64,000 bases of DNA from Lentinula raphanica (Eukaryota > Basidiomycota > Agaricomycetes > Agaricales > Omphalotaceae): assembly GCA_027919835.1 (NCBI GenBank), contig JANVFP010000007.1, positions 744,001 to 808,000 of the forward strand. The letters are read 5' to 3'. The translations under genes were made by a program, and so were the position numbers. The notes below the pieces were generated by a model, which worked only from the letters and a program-made list of their open reading frames with translations, was not told the origin of the DNA and made no database searches. Shown piece after piece: positions 25,085-36,419 of the stretch. How positions within the stretch are numbered: position 1 is the first letter of the stretch; each line of letters starts with the position of its first letter.

Positions 25085-26779
25085 ATGACATTCCGTGAGT
25101 GCCGATTTTCTTGACCATAGACCATAATTTTCGCGCCTTGAGCTACAAGTATGCAGACCCGGCTTTGGGGCAGCAGAACGTTTGCAACAGGCAAGGACTT
25201 GGTACATTCATTTGTGCCAAGTCCTCCCCCTGTCCCCTTGTTTTCTCATTACCGCTTACTCACTCTCAATCTAGCTCTCAGGCGCGTACTCCGTAACAAC
25301 AAGGAGTACGCTGGCCTCTCAGCTGAAGACTCGGACGCTCAATTCTTCTCTGTGGACTTCGAGGCGGAGGCGCTGTTGAGGGATGCATATAACTGGCAGG
25401 ATGAGTACCAAACTCAGCACGAAGAGGCGACCAACGAGCATGTCCCTCTCAAACCCTCTCTTCTCAGCCACGGTCAACGTAGACCATTGCATTTTGTAAC
25501 TCTCAAAGAACTCTCTAAGCCGCGTCCCGTCGTACTTCCTCATTCGCGCTATCATCTCCCATATAAACCAGACTTCACTGCCTCTGCTCATAAACGAAAG
25601 AGCGACAAGTCGCACCTCCGTTCTCGCTCTTTACGTGACAAAGAACGTCGTGAGAAACAGCTCACAGCCAATACCTCTATAGAACATCGCTCATGCTCGA
25701 TTGGCGTCGAAGATTATCCAGGCCGATTATAAGCGTCAGAAGTCTCAGTGGACTGGTCAGAAACTTGGGATGAATACTGAAACATATACATTGGAGGAAG
25801 CACTGGCAAAGCCTGGACTTCAGAGGGTGAACTGGGATGGAATGCAAGTTGAAGTTCTTTGCTAGTTAACTGAAGATGACTGACTCTGGGTGGACTAGGC
25901 ATACAAAGATTGTACAAGACAAGTCAGGACTCCCTCTGGTTATCATGGGTCGACGTCCGGTCGATTTCGACAGCGTTGTCGGACGCGTTCAGAAGAAACT
26001 TGAACAGGCTCAACAGTCCCTCAATTTTGCACCTACGAAGAGGAAACCAAACGCCCGAGGCGCTTATGATGCAGTGCCAATGGGTGGCAGCTTTGGTGGT
26101 GGCCAGAGACGGCCTGCTATGTTTGCGCACACAGATGCCAACGCCAAGATCATACAGCCGCTACGGGAAGACCCTGACATTCAGCGGGTTTCTCAATTGT
26201 GCGATCGTGAGTTTGCATTCTAATATCTGACCATTGACACCATATAACATTTTCCATCTCATAGACTACTTTCGTTCCTACCTCCCCAAATTGCATCATC
26301 TATACGATAACGTCCTCGACCAGCTTCAAGACGATAATCCCGAGTTCGAGCGAAACTTTCCGAACTGCTCATGGGCTGCCGCGCACGTCAACTTTCTGCT
26401 TGCAGTTACTCTTCGCCATCGCGACTTTCTCAACTTGATTTACGGGTTTTGCGCGATATTCGCGGTGGGCTCATATAACTACCAATCCGGAGGTCACCTC
26501 ACCATATGGGACCTTGGCCTTGTTCTCGAGTTCCCTCCGGGGACGGTGATTCTAATTCCATCCGCTCTGCTTGAACACTCCAACATCAGTATAAACCCAG
26601 GAGAAACTCGTTCGTCAATCACATTCTACTCCGCTGCAGGTCTGTTCCGTTGGTGCCACAATGGCTTAATGTCTGATAAAGACTTCTGCGCTCGTGCATC
26701 TCCAAAATTGTTGAAGAAGTGGAAGGCATACCGCCGGGAAATGTGGCGCGAGGGATTGGACTTGTTGACATACTCATGA
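25085..26779 (+). CDS. TET/JBP-family 2-oxoglutarate/Fe(II) dioxygenase
   Basis: TET/JBP enzymes oxidise methylated bases in DNA (5-methylcytosine in TETs, thymine methyl in JBP). Proposed exons: 25085-25094, 25157-25201, 25275 to about 25680, about 25680-25843, 25899-26206 and 26265-26779. The domain is recognised from RNFPNCSW, LRHRDFLN, YGFCAIFAVGSYN, GGHLTIWDLGLVLEFPPG, ILIPSALLEHSN, NPGETRSSITFY and GLFRWCHNG. The metal ligands H-x-D (26417-26425) and distal His (26576-26578) and the 2-oxoglutarate-binding Arg (26609-26611) are all present, so the catalytic core looks intact. The 25844-25898 intron uses a GC donor (GCAAGT). The frame change near 25680 cannot be closed with a standard intron, so either a splice is unusual or there is a one-base error. 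Expansion of fungal TET/JBP genes beside KDZ transposons is known from comparative work. Confidence 0.85.
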
Positions 26780-27218
26780 TATATCATATAAGTACTTGAT
26801 TTATTCCCCACTAATATTAATCTACTGCAAACAATGTACATAACCGCTCGAACATGGTCACCATTTGAATTTGGATGTCAGTCGTCAATATGTGCTGCAC
26901 AACATAAAATGGAGACTTGGTACATTTTTATCGAAACTCTTTTCAGATTTCGCCTTCCAGTATTTCATGACCCATTCAATCTTATGCTTACTTGGTATAG
27001 ATCTGAAGTGTTACAGGCTATACCTGGGGATCCCAAGCCATACTTACAGCTCGGTAACAGTATTTGAGGCAGGAAACCAAAATTCATCGTTTCAGACAAA
27101 CTCGAAATCTGACGAAATTTGATTACGGTTTAACTCTATATATGGACGTAGGTGATCTTTTGCTACAACCACGACCTCACTTTTTAAATATCGCCTGCCT
27201 CATTTCATTTTGCTGCTC

Positions 27219-27739
27219 ATGCCTCGAAAGCGTACTCTATCTGCTATCGAAAAAGCCAACCGCTCTCCTTCAGAAAAGTTGCGAATCAATCAAATCAATC
27301 GTCGGAAAGCAGATCGTATGTACCGCCGAAAGTGAGTACAAATCATTCACTTGACCGCTTGAAAACCATTGACTGTACAGTAGGGCTGGTGACATGCTTG
27401 CAGAACGCGCAAAAGAACGTCGTGCTCATGCCAATCTCATAGAAGAAGAACAGGCTGTGGCCAAAGAAAAACGGAAGGAATACAATGCTAGATACTATCT
27501 ACGGTACAGTGACACTACACTAGTTCCACTTGGATATCCACAATATCTCAATGACACCTTTGTTCAGCCACCGGGACTCAATATTGCAAGCTGCCATGCG
27601 AAAGCGTGCTCGGTGAGTGAACCATTTTGTTAGTTACCATAATTGTGATTAACATACCACCGATCTTCGAAGTGCTTACATTGGCAAACATGGTGAATCC
27701 AGCTTCTGGAGAGAATATCCTCATCGTAGTGTGAAATAA
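27219..27739 (+). CDS. Small basic protein linked to the KDZ/TET cluster
   Basis: Four exons, 27219-27331, 27381-27503, 27568-27612 and 27673-27739, splice in phase into about 115 residues. The protein starts MPRKRTLSAIEK and is highly charged (RRKADRMYRRN, AKERRAHANLIEEEQA, EKRKEYNARYYLR), so probably one long basic helix. It ends AYIGKHGESSFWREY.PHR-like, with stop TAA at 27737. Similar short basic frames are, in my recollection, common companions of basidiomycete transposon ORFs, but I cannot name the family. It lies between the TET/JBP gene and the right repeat block and runs with TET/JBP. A nucleic-acid-binding role is inference from charge. Confidence 0.55.
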
Positions 27740-27795
27740 GGTGAAATATCGAAAGTTTTTGGTAGAGGAGTAAATATATAGTCCCGCAGTACTTA

Positions 27796-29353
27796 TGACT
27801 AAGCATTTCGACTTTTTTCTGATCATCGCAGTGTACGTGCGATTTTCAATCTTTCTCCCTCTCCTTGCTAGGTTGGCTTCAGCCTTCCTGTCAATAGACA
27901 GGCTTCTGGCCTCTCTTTTGTGGAGCTTGGATATGCCATAATTCGCTGCTCTTCTTGATTCGTACATCGTGTGGCAGTCAAGAACCTCCTCTGAGGCTGA
28001 GTCGAATCTCGATAGTCTGACTTTGTCCTCCTGTCTACTATTTCTGTGATCTGAGTACGTTGCTTTTTACTTTCTTTTCTGCTCTGTGCAACTTGATAAC
28101 GTTCATGTCATTCATCTACTCATCGGATTAGACTTGCGATTCTTTCAACGCTCATTTGGTTGGCTACGAACAGCCTCTGGTTTATAGATGGGTTTCGGCC
28201 TTTCTAGTTGTTGAACGTTGCGTTCATTCATGCCTATCACTCTTTCTATGCTAGGTAGATCGAATGCTTTGCGTTCATTTGGTATAACCTGTCGCTGGAT
28301 ATCTCTCGTCTGTTAGGCTTTTTGGCCTCCTTGAATAGGTTGGCTTCGGCCTCTCTCCTTGTCTTGGCTCTCGAGTCAGTTTTTTTGGGATCTTGCATGA
28401 TCTAACGTTGCTCATCGGGTTGGCTTTTTGGTCTTCTGTCGAACAGGTTGGCTTCGGCCTCTCTTCTATCGATGCGATTTGGCCCAGTCATCTCCATACG
28501 AATTCAGGATGGGGCTCGAGCGTCATCCACTGGCTACGGTCTTCGGTGCTACTAATGATTGGTCTCGGCCTTTCTACCGGTATGATTTGGCGATGTCCTT
28601 TTATGCCTTGCCTCTCTTGTCAGCTTTTTCGTGGCTCTCGAATGCTCATTTCTAACGCTGCTTGTTCGGGTTGGCTTTTTGGTCTTCTGTCGGACAGGTT
28701 GGCTTCGGCCTCTCTTCTATCGATGCGATTTGGCCCAGTCATCTCCATACGAATTCAGGATGGGCCTAGCGTCATCCACTGAACACGGTCTTCAGTGCTA
28801 CTAATGATTGGTCTCGGCCTTTCTACCGGTATGATTTGGCGATGTCCTTTTATGCCTTGCCTCTCTTGTCCGCTTTTTCGTGGCTCTCGAATGCTCATTT
28901 CTAACGTTGCTCGTCAGGTTGGCTTTTTGGTCTTCTGTTGGACAGTTTGGCTTCGGCCTCTCTCCTATCGATATGATTTGGCCAGGGTCATTTCCATACG
29001 AATCTTGGGGCCTCGAGCGTCATCCACTGGCCACGGTCTTCAGTGCTACTAATGAGTGGTCTTGGCCCTTCTACTGGTATGATTTGGCGATGTCTCTCCA
29101 TGCCTTGGCTCTCCGAAGTCAGGCTTTCCATGGCCGTCCAATGCTGATCTCTAATGTTGCTCCTCACGTTGGCTTTTTGGCCTTTCACCTTCCCGCTCGA
29201 CGTGCATCTACATCGACTCGTAGTCATCAATCCACGACTTACAACAAGGACTTGTAAGAAGTCCCGACATCGGCGAGGACACATGGTTGTAAGGTCATTT
29301 ACAAGGATACATCCCACAGTTGACATTCTCTTTTGTTGTAGACTATATACGCA
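27796..29353 (+). repeat. Right repeat block flanking the KDZ/TET cluster
   Basis: Same start (TGACTAAGCATTTCGAC) and same end (ACAAGGATACATCC...CTATATACGCA) as 19330-21715, in the same orientation, but with about three ~250-bp units instead of four to five. Unit starts are near 28432, 28680 and 28925. The first ~550 bp of the two blocks are nearly identical. Confidence 0.8.
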
Positions 29354-30124
29354 ATCCCTAGTTTCTGTGATTGATCCCAGTCACCCTTCCTGACAAAGGT
29401 GCACCAAATTTTCTCTATCAAATTTGAATCTTGTACCAATCCTCCAATAAGTTGTACAACGGCACAAGGCTAGAGAAATGCCTCTTAAAATTTCTGGCTG
29501 ACTTGCACGGCCGATGATCTTGTTCATGCCATGCACATGAATCGACGGCTGCTGAGCGCTGAGCGCTGACTGATGGCGATGTTAGCAGGAGCACTACTGC
29601 CTTTTTTTGTAAAAGGCATAGTCTTTGTTATGAGTTCTCAGCAAAGTACGTCTTGCCCACCGTTGACTTTGCTATCCTTTTCGACCGAGAATCAAACCAT
29701 CTCCGGAACCCGAATGACGAGTTGACACAACTTTGTTTCTGTCATTCGGCCGAGATCGAAGACATTGACAATAATTTCAAAGAGTCAATCCAACTTGACT
29801 CAGAAAGAAAAGCTTCGAACATCTCCGTATATCTCGCAATATGTAACTAAACAGTACTTCAGTCATAAAATATAGGGAGAAAAAGAACTCGGCTTTTTCA
29901 TCATCTGCGCTAAAACTTCTTACTTTCTTTCAGCATTGACATTGCTCTGCTAACGGTAAAGTATCATTTCGGTTCATTAGTATCAATAAGCTCTATTACT
30001 GATTACCAGGCTACGATAGCACCGGTACTCTAAGTGATGCCTGCGACTGTTTTAGTCTTCAGGTGAGAAGTGGAATCGACAGCCTGCACACATCCTTGAA
30101 CAGATACAGAATTAGAAGGAATTA
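29354..30124. other. No gene recognised
   Basis: A 65-codon frame (29653-29850, plus strand, acidic) is the only candidate, and I cannot place it. The rest is probably 3' flank of the F-box gene. Confidence 0.35.
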
Positions 30125-31324
30125 TTAATCATAATGAGAGATTGACAATATCTGGCTTTTACGCTCGTCCAAACACTGCCTGAGTAGCGCGGAGGCACCA
30201 AAATCGTGCGGAAACCGTAGGAGAACCTTTCTAAGAGAGTCTTCTACTCTCAGCCTGATCGCACTAATCAAGGACTGCTCATCGAGTGTGCCAAGATCGC
30301 CTGCGACTCGGAAATCAACGGATTCAAGAAGAGGATTCCTTGAAGACAGAGAAAGGCTGGTAAAGAACTTCGAGGAAAGTGTAGGGGTTGGAAGCAAGCA
30401 TCGTGAGAGCTCGTACACGCAGAGATACCTGAGGCCAGGAAGGTGCCCAAGCATTAGGCCTAGTTCCTCAGGCGTGAACCAGATGAACCGTAGGTCTAGA
30501 GACTGAAGCATGAGAGGGGCGCTACGCTCCATCGATAAAAGGATTCCTTGGGGTAAATGCTGGCCGGGAAAGTTCTGAGATGCAGATATGCGAAGTGCAT
30601 TAATTTGAGAGAAAACAATGCATCGAAAGATATCCAACACATATTGGCCGCCTTGCCATGGGAACTCAAAGATTAATGAGCTCGCTCGACAATAAGCAGT
30701 CGAATTGGGAATCGCATCCCCTATAGGAAGTATGCCTGTGATTATGGCAGTAGCTCCCGCCGATACACGCTGCAAGATGCTAATAACATCCATGGGACAG
30801 CAGCGATCAAGTTCTAGATATGATAGATTAGGGAGTTTGGCGGGGAAAACGTTTTGTATCTGCAGAAGCCCAAATTCACCGCCTATCCTGAGCTGGTGAA
30901 TCTGTTCAGGATGTCGATCGAGAATTTGAGCAAGGAGGGAAAGTTGTGAGAGCAAAAGCGTTATGTTCATGCGTGACGTCGTAGCTGAGCATTTGATTCC
31001 AACCGTTACCGCACGTCCCTTTGCGCGGTGAAAGTACAAAAGTGCAAGCTTCATGAAAGAAATTGGATGAGCTGACTTCATGATTTCTTGGAGGTCGATA
31101 AGGAGGGCTGTCCAGAGTTCAGGTTTCTCGATTGCGATGCGTCGCCATCGTGAACATACGTGGCTAAGAACGGCAGCGAACAGACTACTCTCGCTATCTG
31201 CGCAGCACTGTTGAAATATTTGGCGTAGAAGTTCGACGGGGAGTAGGTGAACGGAGGCTTTCTGCTGTAACAGCGTCGAGGACATGGAGGATTGGAGAAA
31301 AGGAAAAACCCCTACTGCTTGCAT
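30125..31324 (-). CDS. F-box domain protein, single exon
   Basis: A single open frame of 399 residues. Residues ~26-72 match the basidiomycete F-box-like pattern: VHLLPVELLRQIFQQCC, then LSHVCSRWRRIAIEKPELWT. F-box proteins recruit substrates to SCF ubiquitin ligases through Skp1. The rest is leucine-rich and irregular (LPNLSYLELDRCCP, LQSLDLRFIWFTPEELGLML, GLRYLCVYEL), consistent with a degenerate leucine-rich-repeat substrate-binding region. The internal ATG at residue 14 (MSSTLLQQ) is an alternative start nearer the usual length upstream of the domain. No lesion is visible. Such genes are strongly expanded in agarics and their targets cannot be inferred. Confidence 0.85.
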   Translation of the reverse strand: MQAVGVFPFLQSSMSSTLLQQKASVHLLPVELLRQIFQQCCADSESSLFAAVLSHVCSRWRRIAIEKPELWTALLIDLQEIMKSAHPISFMKLALLYFHRAKGRAVTVGIKCSATTSRMNITLLLSQLSLLAQILDRHPEQIHQLRIGGEFGLLQIQNVFPAKLPNLSYLELDRCCPMDVISILQRVSAGATAIITGILPIGDAIPNSTAYCRASSLIFEFPWQGGQYVLDIFRCIVFSQINALRISASQNFPGQHLPQGILLSMERSAPLMLQSLDLRFIWFTPEELGLMLGHLPGLRYLCVYELSRCLLPTPTLSSKFFTSLSLSSRNPLLESVDFRVAGDLGTLDEQSLISAIRLRVEDSLRKVLLRFPHDFGASALLRQCLDERKSQILSISHYD

Positions 31325-33976
31325 TCTTAAGACTCGCTTACTTAAACGTCATATCGCGTAGCTCACTTCCATTGCAGGCGAACAATAGACGAGCATTCTT
31401 ATTGTTCGACTGGATTGGAAATGCTGAGTAAAAATATGAGTGTCATGCCAGTAAACGTGAATCAGAAGATCATTATCAGAAAAGAGCACCGATTTTCTCC
31501 GCCATTCTACTAGGCCCCAAGCGTTTTTTCCATCAGGTTAGCATTCTTTTCCTCAATCGTGAGCTCGAATTCCTAAAAGTTGATGAGTCGTCTCAAATCA
31601 GAGGATGGAACGATCGGTTCAAATGGTGGGTACATACGTTGTCGGGCGGTCACTATTCCTCCTGTATTGGTGGAACTACTACTACCGGATGGCTGATCCA
31701 GCTCAGTTCGACGCGACTGATACTGTATCCTGGATCGTCGATAGTGAGGCCTTCGCCGTCCTCAGATGTTCAGGAGATATTAGATAACCAGAATCAGTCA
31801 TACTTGACGACTCGACCGTGACGAGGAAAGAAATTGGCATGGTCACCTCCACGGTGTTGCAACGTAGAGACCTCCAAAGTCTGGTCTACGGAACGAGATT
31901 GCGGAGGATGAGCTTCAGATGAGAACGGACTGGGGCTCAGATGAGGAAGAGGCGGAGGAGGAGGTATCGAAGCAGGACTCGGAGCGGCAAGAACGCTCGA
32001 AGAGATAGCCGCTGCAAGAACCAAGATAGCTCGTGTTCGAGATGAGGTTGAACGTCAATTCATAATGGCTGTAGGAATCCTCAGAAAAAACCAACGACTT
32101 CGAGTGTAGAAAACTAGAAGAAGGCGTTGGTTGTAAGTCATCTATGAAAGGGAGACCAGCTCTGGGGGGAAAACAGTTTGTGTCGTATGACGCTTTATGT
32201 ATGTACAATGCTAGGATCTTCCAATCAGTTCAAAGAGATTCCCGATACCGATGATGAGGGATATCGCTCACCAGCCACCATGTGTATGACATTAGAGACT
32301 GATCATATTACTCGCAGATCTCTGTAGCCGTGAAACACCAGGATTCAAGTGATATCTCATCGATTTAGCCTAAGACCTGGTGCACTGGGTAGATTATTCG
32401 CTGATCAATGGAGCTCACTATTTGAAACTTATCGGATTTGTCTCTGGATCCTGGAATGACGGAATTTCCGTCCTATTGATTCTCATCGACACAGTGAAGG
32501 CACATCGAAGCATGTACTCGATGTAGGAGCATCAAATGTAAGGTGGTGGAGTCCGAGTACAGCAGCGTAGAGCTAAGAGAGCAAATGAAGGAAGTGAGTG
32601 GCATTTGCGCCCAAATGTATACATAGCACCATCGGCGGATGAGGGAAAAGGGAGGGACTAGGAAGAGAAGAGGGGAAAAAGGAAAAGGGAGAGGGAACGA
32701 AGATAACAGTAACCAGGTATTGGTAGACTTTCTATGGCATTGACCTCGCGTGTTATGAATCAAGGCAACACACTGCGACAAGATTCTCGTGTGAAGTGAC
32801 CCGCTGTGCCTTCCTAAAACCCGTTCCTTGAGTTGTTTCTGTTCGACCGTTGAGACGTGGACGACTAATGTTTAGAATGCCAGCAAAAATTTCCTCTGCA
32901 TGACGAGGTCGAGAGGGTACACCTTTTAAGCCACCGAGTCATCGATGATGAGGGAAAGCACGAAGACGACAAAAGGGAGGGATCGAGAAGGGAAGAGGGG
33001 AAAGGGAGAAGGGAGAAGGGAGAAGGGAGAGGGAAGGGAGACAAGAGTGGATGGAAGAGGAGTGTAGAGGGTTCGCGAGAAATCTCCTGGGTCCCTGGAA
33101 CTGTACTACTTCCCTCCCTTGAGTTCTAGTCCTTCTCCGCTCTCGAGCTCTGTTTACCAAACATGCGCACGACGAGTTCAAAACTTGTAGGTTATCATTA
33201 ACATTCCTCAAGTTCTCGCAGCTCGGAATCGATTTGAGCCAACGAGATCTTAACGTGTGTGCCTTTGTTGAATGTTTTTCGTCTCTATATGAGGTCGTTG
33301 GTTCCAATTATTTGCGGTCCCGGATTACTTCACGTACCTGCACATAATTTGCTCATGCCTTCGATCCACCTCTCTCAACCTTGAACCATATAAAGTCTGC
33401 ATTCTCTTCGTAACCTCCACTCCAATCCTCCAGCTAGACGACATCCGACGGTGAAGATGACGACGATAGTTTCGAGAACAAGCAACACCACCCTTGGTGG
33501 AGCCGAGTAGCTTCCTTCTTTCCTGCCTTCCTTGTCGGCGACCCGACGGAATGTCGGAGAGTCTTTACACGAGCAATTTGAGTAGAGGCAGAGATATTGA
33601 TAATAGATGCCTCTTTTAGATAAGAGGCGAATCGTTGCCGCGGAGGGAGAGCGAGAAAGACTATTGGGAAGGGTTTTGGGTAAAGGGAGGGGATCACCAG
33701 GGGGAGAAGGAAGATAAACAACATGAGGAGAGGGTACGACGTTGGGAGAGGGAAATGGGTCAGCGCGGGCTCAAGGACGCTTCCCTCTCCTCTTTCTGCC
33801 CGTCTCAGCATGCTGCACCTCATGTTGTTGCGACGCTGAGACGGAAAGGGTATGCGAGATCGGTGAAAGACCGTCGCAGTGGTCACTAGAAACAAGTTGA
33901 AGTTCAAAACAAATAAGCCAAAGGCAGAAAGAACGAGAGGAAAACTTACCTCCAAAACAGTTATCACCTCCCTCCT
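31325..33976. other. No confident gene; purine-rich tracts and stray frames
   Basis: A minus-strand frame at 31794-32024 encodes a hydrophobic start and a Pro-rich stretch (VLAAAISSSVLAAPSP) like a secreted-protein N-terminus, but it has no ATG and its upstream frame is closed. The remaining frames are short or low-complexity. Confidence 0.35.
32641..33046. repeat. Two purine-rich tracts (GGGAGAAGGGAGAA type)
   Basis: 32641-32699 and 32973-33046 are almost pure A/G on the plus strand. The second contains four head-to-tail GGGAGAA units. Both follow a similar GATGAGGGAAA word, so they may be copies of one dispersed sequence. A third, weaker tract lies near 33665-33720. Confidence 0.6.
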
Positions 33977-35124
33977 CTAGTCTCCTCGACCGCCTTTCGC
34001 TCCCTCTACCAACTCGACCTCCGCTTCGCCTCCGCGCACTCGAGATGGTAAACCATAAGTTGATGCTGCAGACATGAAAAGAGAAGGGCGGTTGTTATTA
34101 GCAGCTCGGAGTCCTGTAATCATTCGAGAGTAGCCATCAATGAAATCATGGATGACTATCCCCCATCTGATAAGACCTGAATGTTGTTCATCAAAGTAGG
34201 CATGCAAAGCGACAGTAGTTTGTGCTTACGATGATGCCCATGATGCCATAAGGAGTTTGGCCCAGGTACACTGTATTGGCGACGACGAATCCGTATACGA
34301 TCGAAGACACGATGAACAGGGTCCACACGTATCAGCGAGTGTCGAATGCGTTCATAGGGAACAACATGGCCGAGTCTTCGAAGCATGCCATGGAGCATTT
34401 GTATTCCAGCTCGAGGATAGTAGGACCGTAGTAAGCGTATGAAAGAGTCGAGGTCATCGTTCACGATGTTTCAATGGCGACGAGATGAGGATAAATATCG
34501 AATCAAGCCTGCAGCAGTTCGAACTTCGACGGGTAACGTATTGGGAATGTTGAGGCGGGAATATAATGAATCGTCTGTTTCATCTTGAGTGTGGGTCACT
34601 GGAGCATTGCCAGGCGAAGCGATACCATGTGCGAGTAAGGCTCGTCGTACAGTTCTATGACTAAGTCCAAGGAATTGAGCAATTCCATTCGTGGTGCGGT
34701 GAGTGTAAGCCCATCTTAGAAAGTCGGGGTCGATAGTTGCCCGAGGACGACCTGCTGAACCAGTATGTTCCCAGCGTATCACTTCTGGACGACCACGGTG
34801 AGACTGTTCGAGTTGGTGCATATACATCGTTTGGACGTCCAGGACCATATGCTGAAGATTGCTACGCAGAATTTGCCATTCAGTTCCGTCTTCAAATAAG
34901 TATATGAGAATGCTGTTACTCACTAAGTACGTTTTTGAAGTAATGTAGTACTAAGCAGAACATACTTGAGCAGCGAGATTAGAAAATTCATTCAAGTCTG
35001 CCAGAAATAACTGTAGATGAGAAGAATCGGTTTCATCGCGGGTCAACTGGTGAACGACAGCGTCAAACTGGTGAGAGTGTCTTCTAAACTTGTGGAGAAG
35101 CTCAGGTGATGGAGTTGTCGACAT
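33977..35124 (-). pseudogene. Basidiomycete integrase-core protein, truncated and lacking catalytic Asp residues
   Basis: This family carries an rve-type integrase core preceded by helical DNA-binding domains. The minus strand shows the N-terminal STPSPELLHKF-type helix (from 35124), GRPRATIDPDFLRWAYTHR (34750-34695), GIAQFLGLSHRTVRRALL, LDSFIRLLRSYYPRAG (34455-34405), MLHGMLRRLGHVVPYERIR, RVFDRIRIRRRQYSVPGPN and, after an intron at about 34229-34179, [17 protein letters not shown]. In the family the core begins LWHHDGQHG with the first catalytic Asp; here the spliced sequence reads LWHHGHHR. The protein stops after YGLPSRVRG, just before the expected second Asp (DHGTEN block). The C-terminal half is gone, replaced by unrelated sequence near 34025. 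This is a dead transposon-derived fragment. Confidence 0.75.
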
Positions 35125-35772
35125 AGAGGTGGTTCCATTGTTGGCTTTGCAGAGGTTGAGTGCATAACAAAGATACAGCAGAAGGAGCGTCATTAACCAA
35201 TATCGCATAGGAAGGAAGGAAAGAAGGAAAATACACGGCTCCATCCGAAAATGGGGTCCCACCGGGGAACAGCCGGGCATAGTGTCGAGTAGGTACCGTT
35301 GATGAAGTTGACGTCGAAATTGAGCTTGAAGTTAAGGGCGGCTTTTGTTGAGGCCGGTGTCAGGGGGTGAGAATAAAGATCGGTCAGGTGAAATAATTAT
35401 CATCGCCACTGTTCTGTGTACACTGTCAGAATTCCTAAGGCTACAGCACCTCTTGATGTTCATCCGATATTTGTTCTACAACATGGGTGCCTCTTAAAAC
35501 CCTTCAGACTTGACGGGGCGCTTGGGTCACTCTCTGACACTTTGGACTTCCTCAAGCAATCGGCAAACGTTCGTTTGACAGGATAACATGCTTGGTGAGT
35601 AAATTTTCTACACTGGACCGCAGCGGCAATAATCAATGTTTCATTTTTCAAGGATAATCGAGCATAAGTGGACTCAGGTGGACTGAGCTACATGCTCTGA
35701 AATGCACTGAAAAAGTGCAATGCATCGAATCGAAAGCCGTGGCCGACATCAATATTTGAATTTTGACAATGT

Positions 35773-35935
35773 TGTATCGATGGCGTGGCGTCGAACAACG
35801 ACAAAAGCATATGCAAGGGTACCATCGATGCTAGTGTCACTGATTGTGCTGCTTTTCGAGGCTTCGTCCGAGATTCATGCAAAATTACTTGCTCTAGCTG
35901 TGCAGGTATCACTGGGAACTGCAAACGTTCCCCAT
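35773..35935 (+). other. Cysteine-rich ShKT-like fragment (tentative)
   Basis: One frame has six or seven cysteines spaced like an ShK-type disulfide domain, ending FVRDSCKITCSSC with an Asp after the first Cys. A stop lies just upstream and there is no signal peptide in frame, so it is at most an exon or relic. In fungi ShKT-like domains occur in secreted enzymes. The context gives no function; it could be chance. Confidence 0.25.
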
Positions 35936-36419
35936 TGGGTCCACGCCAGATGCCAACGACAAGGTCAAATTGGCCAGTCAATCACATCACTGAGAGCTTT
36001 GATCTTGCTCGTCCTAGCTTCAGTTCTGCCTGATCCGCTTGTTGTATGAATCTCAGGACCGAAGTCTGAAGGACTGTACTATCTGCTGGACTCTACAACT
36101 TCTAACGAACGTTATATAGCTGCAGACTCTTTCAAGCCATCGAAGAAAGAGAAGGTGATTTCAAGAGGTATCAGCAGTCAATGATCACAAATCATGGTTA
36201 TGTGATTCCATCGACAGGATTAGCTCAGAACACTCTTGAACACATTCACCACCAAAACTCAGACCTTCATACTGTCTGTTGTTTTGTTGCCCTCTCGTCT
36301 TCATCAGCACCACAGAGACGATATCAGCACTCTAACTCAGTCAAACACGCCTAAAATTCCGCGATCACATTTCATCTCCACGCCCGCTCTCCATATCGTT
36401 CAATCCTTTTTCTCCAACG

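Noticed and set aside
19330..29353. Interpretation of the flanking blocks as LTRs of one retrotransposon
   Set aside because: Ends are TG...CA-like, but there is no target-site duplication, primer-binding site or polypurine tract next to them and no retroviral domain between them; kept only as an open question.
31794..32024. Secreted-protein-like N-terminus
   Set aside because: No ATG in frame, closed upstream frame and no exon that could donate a start.
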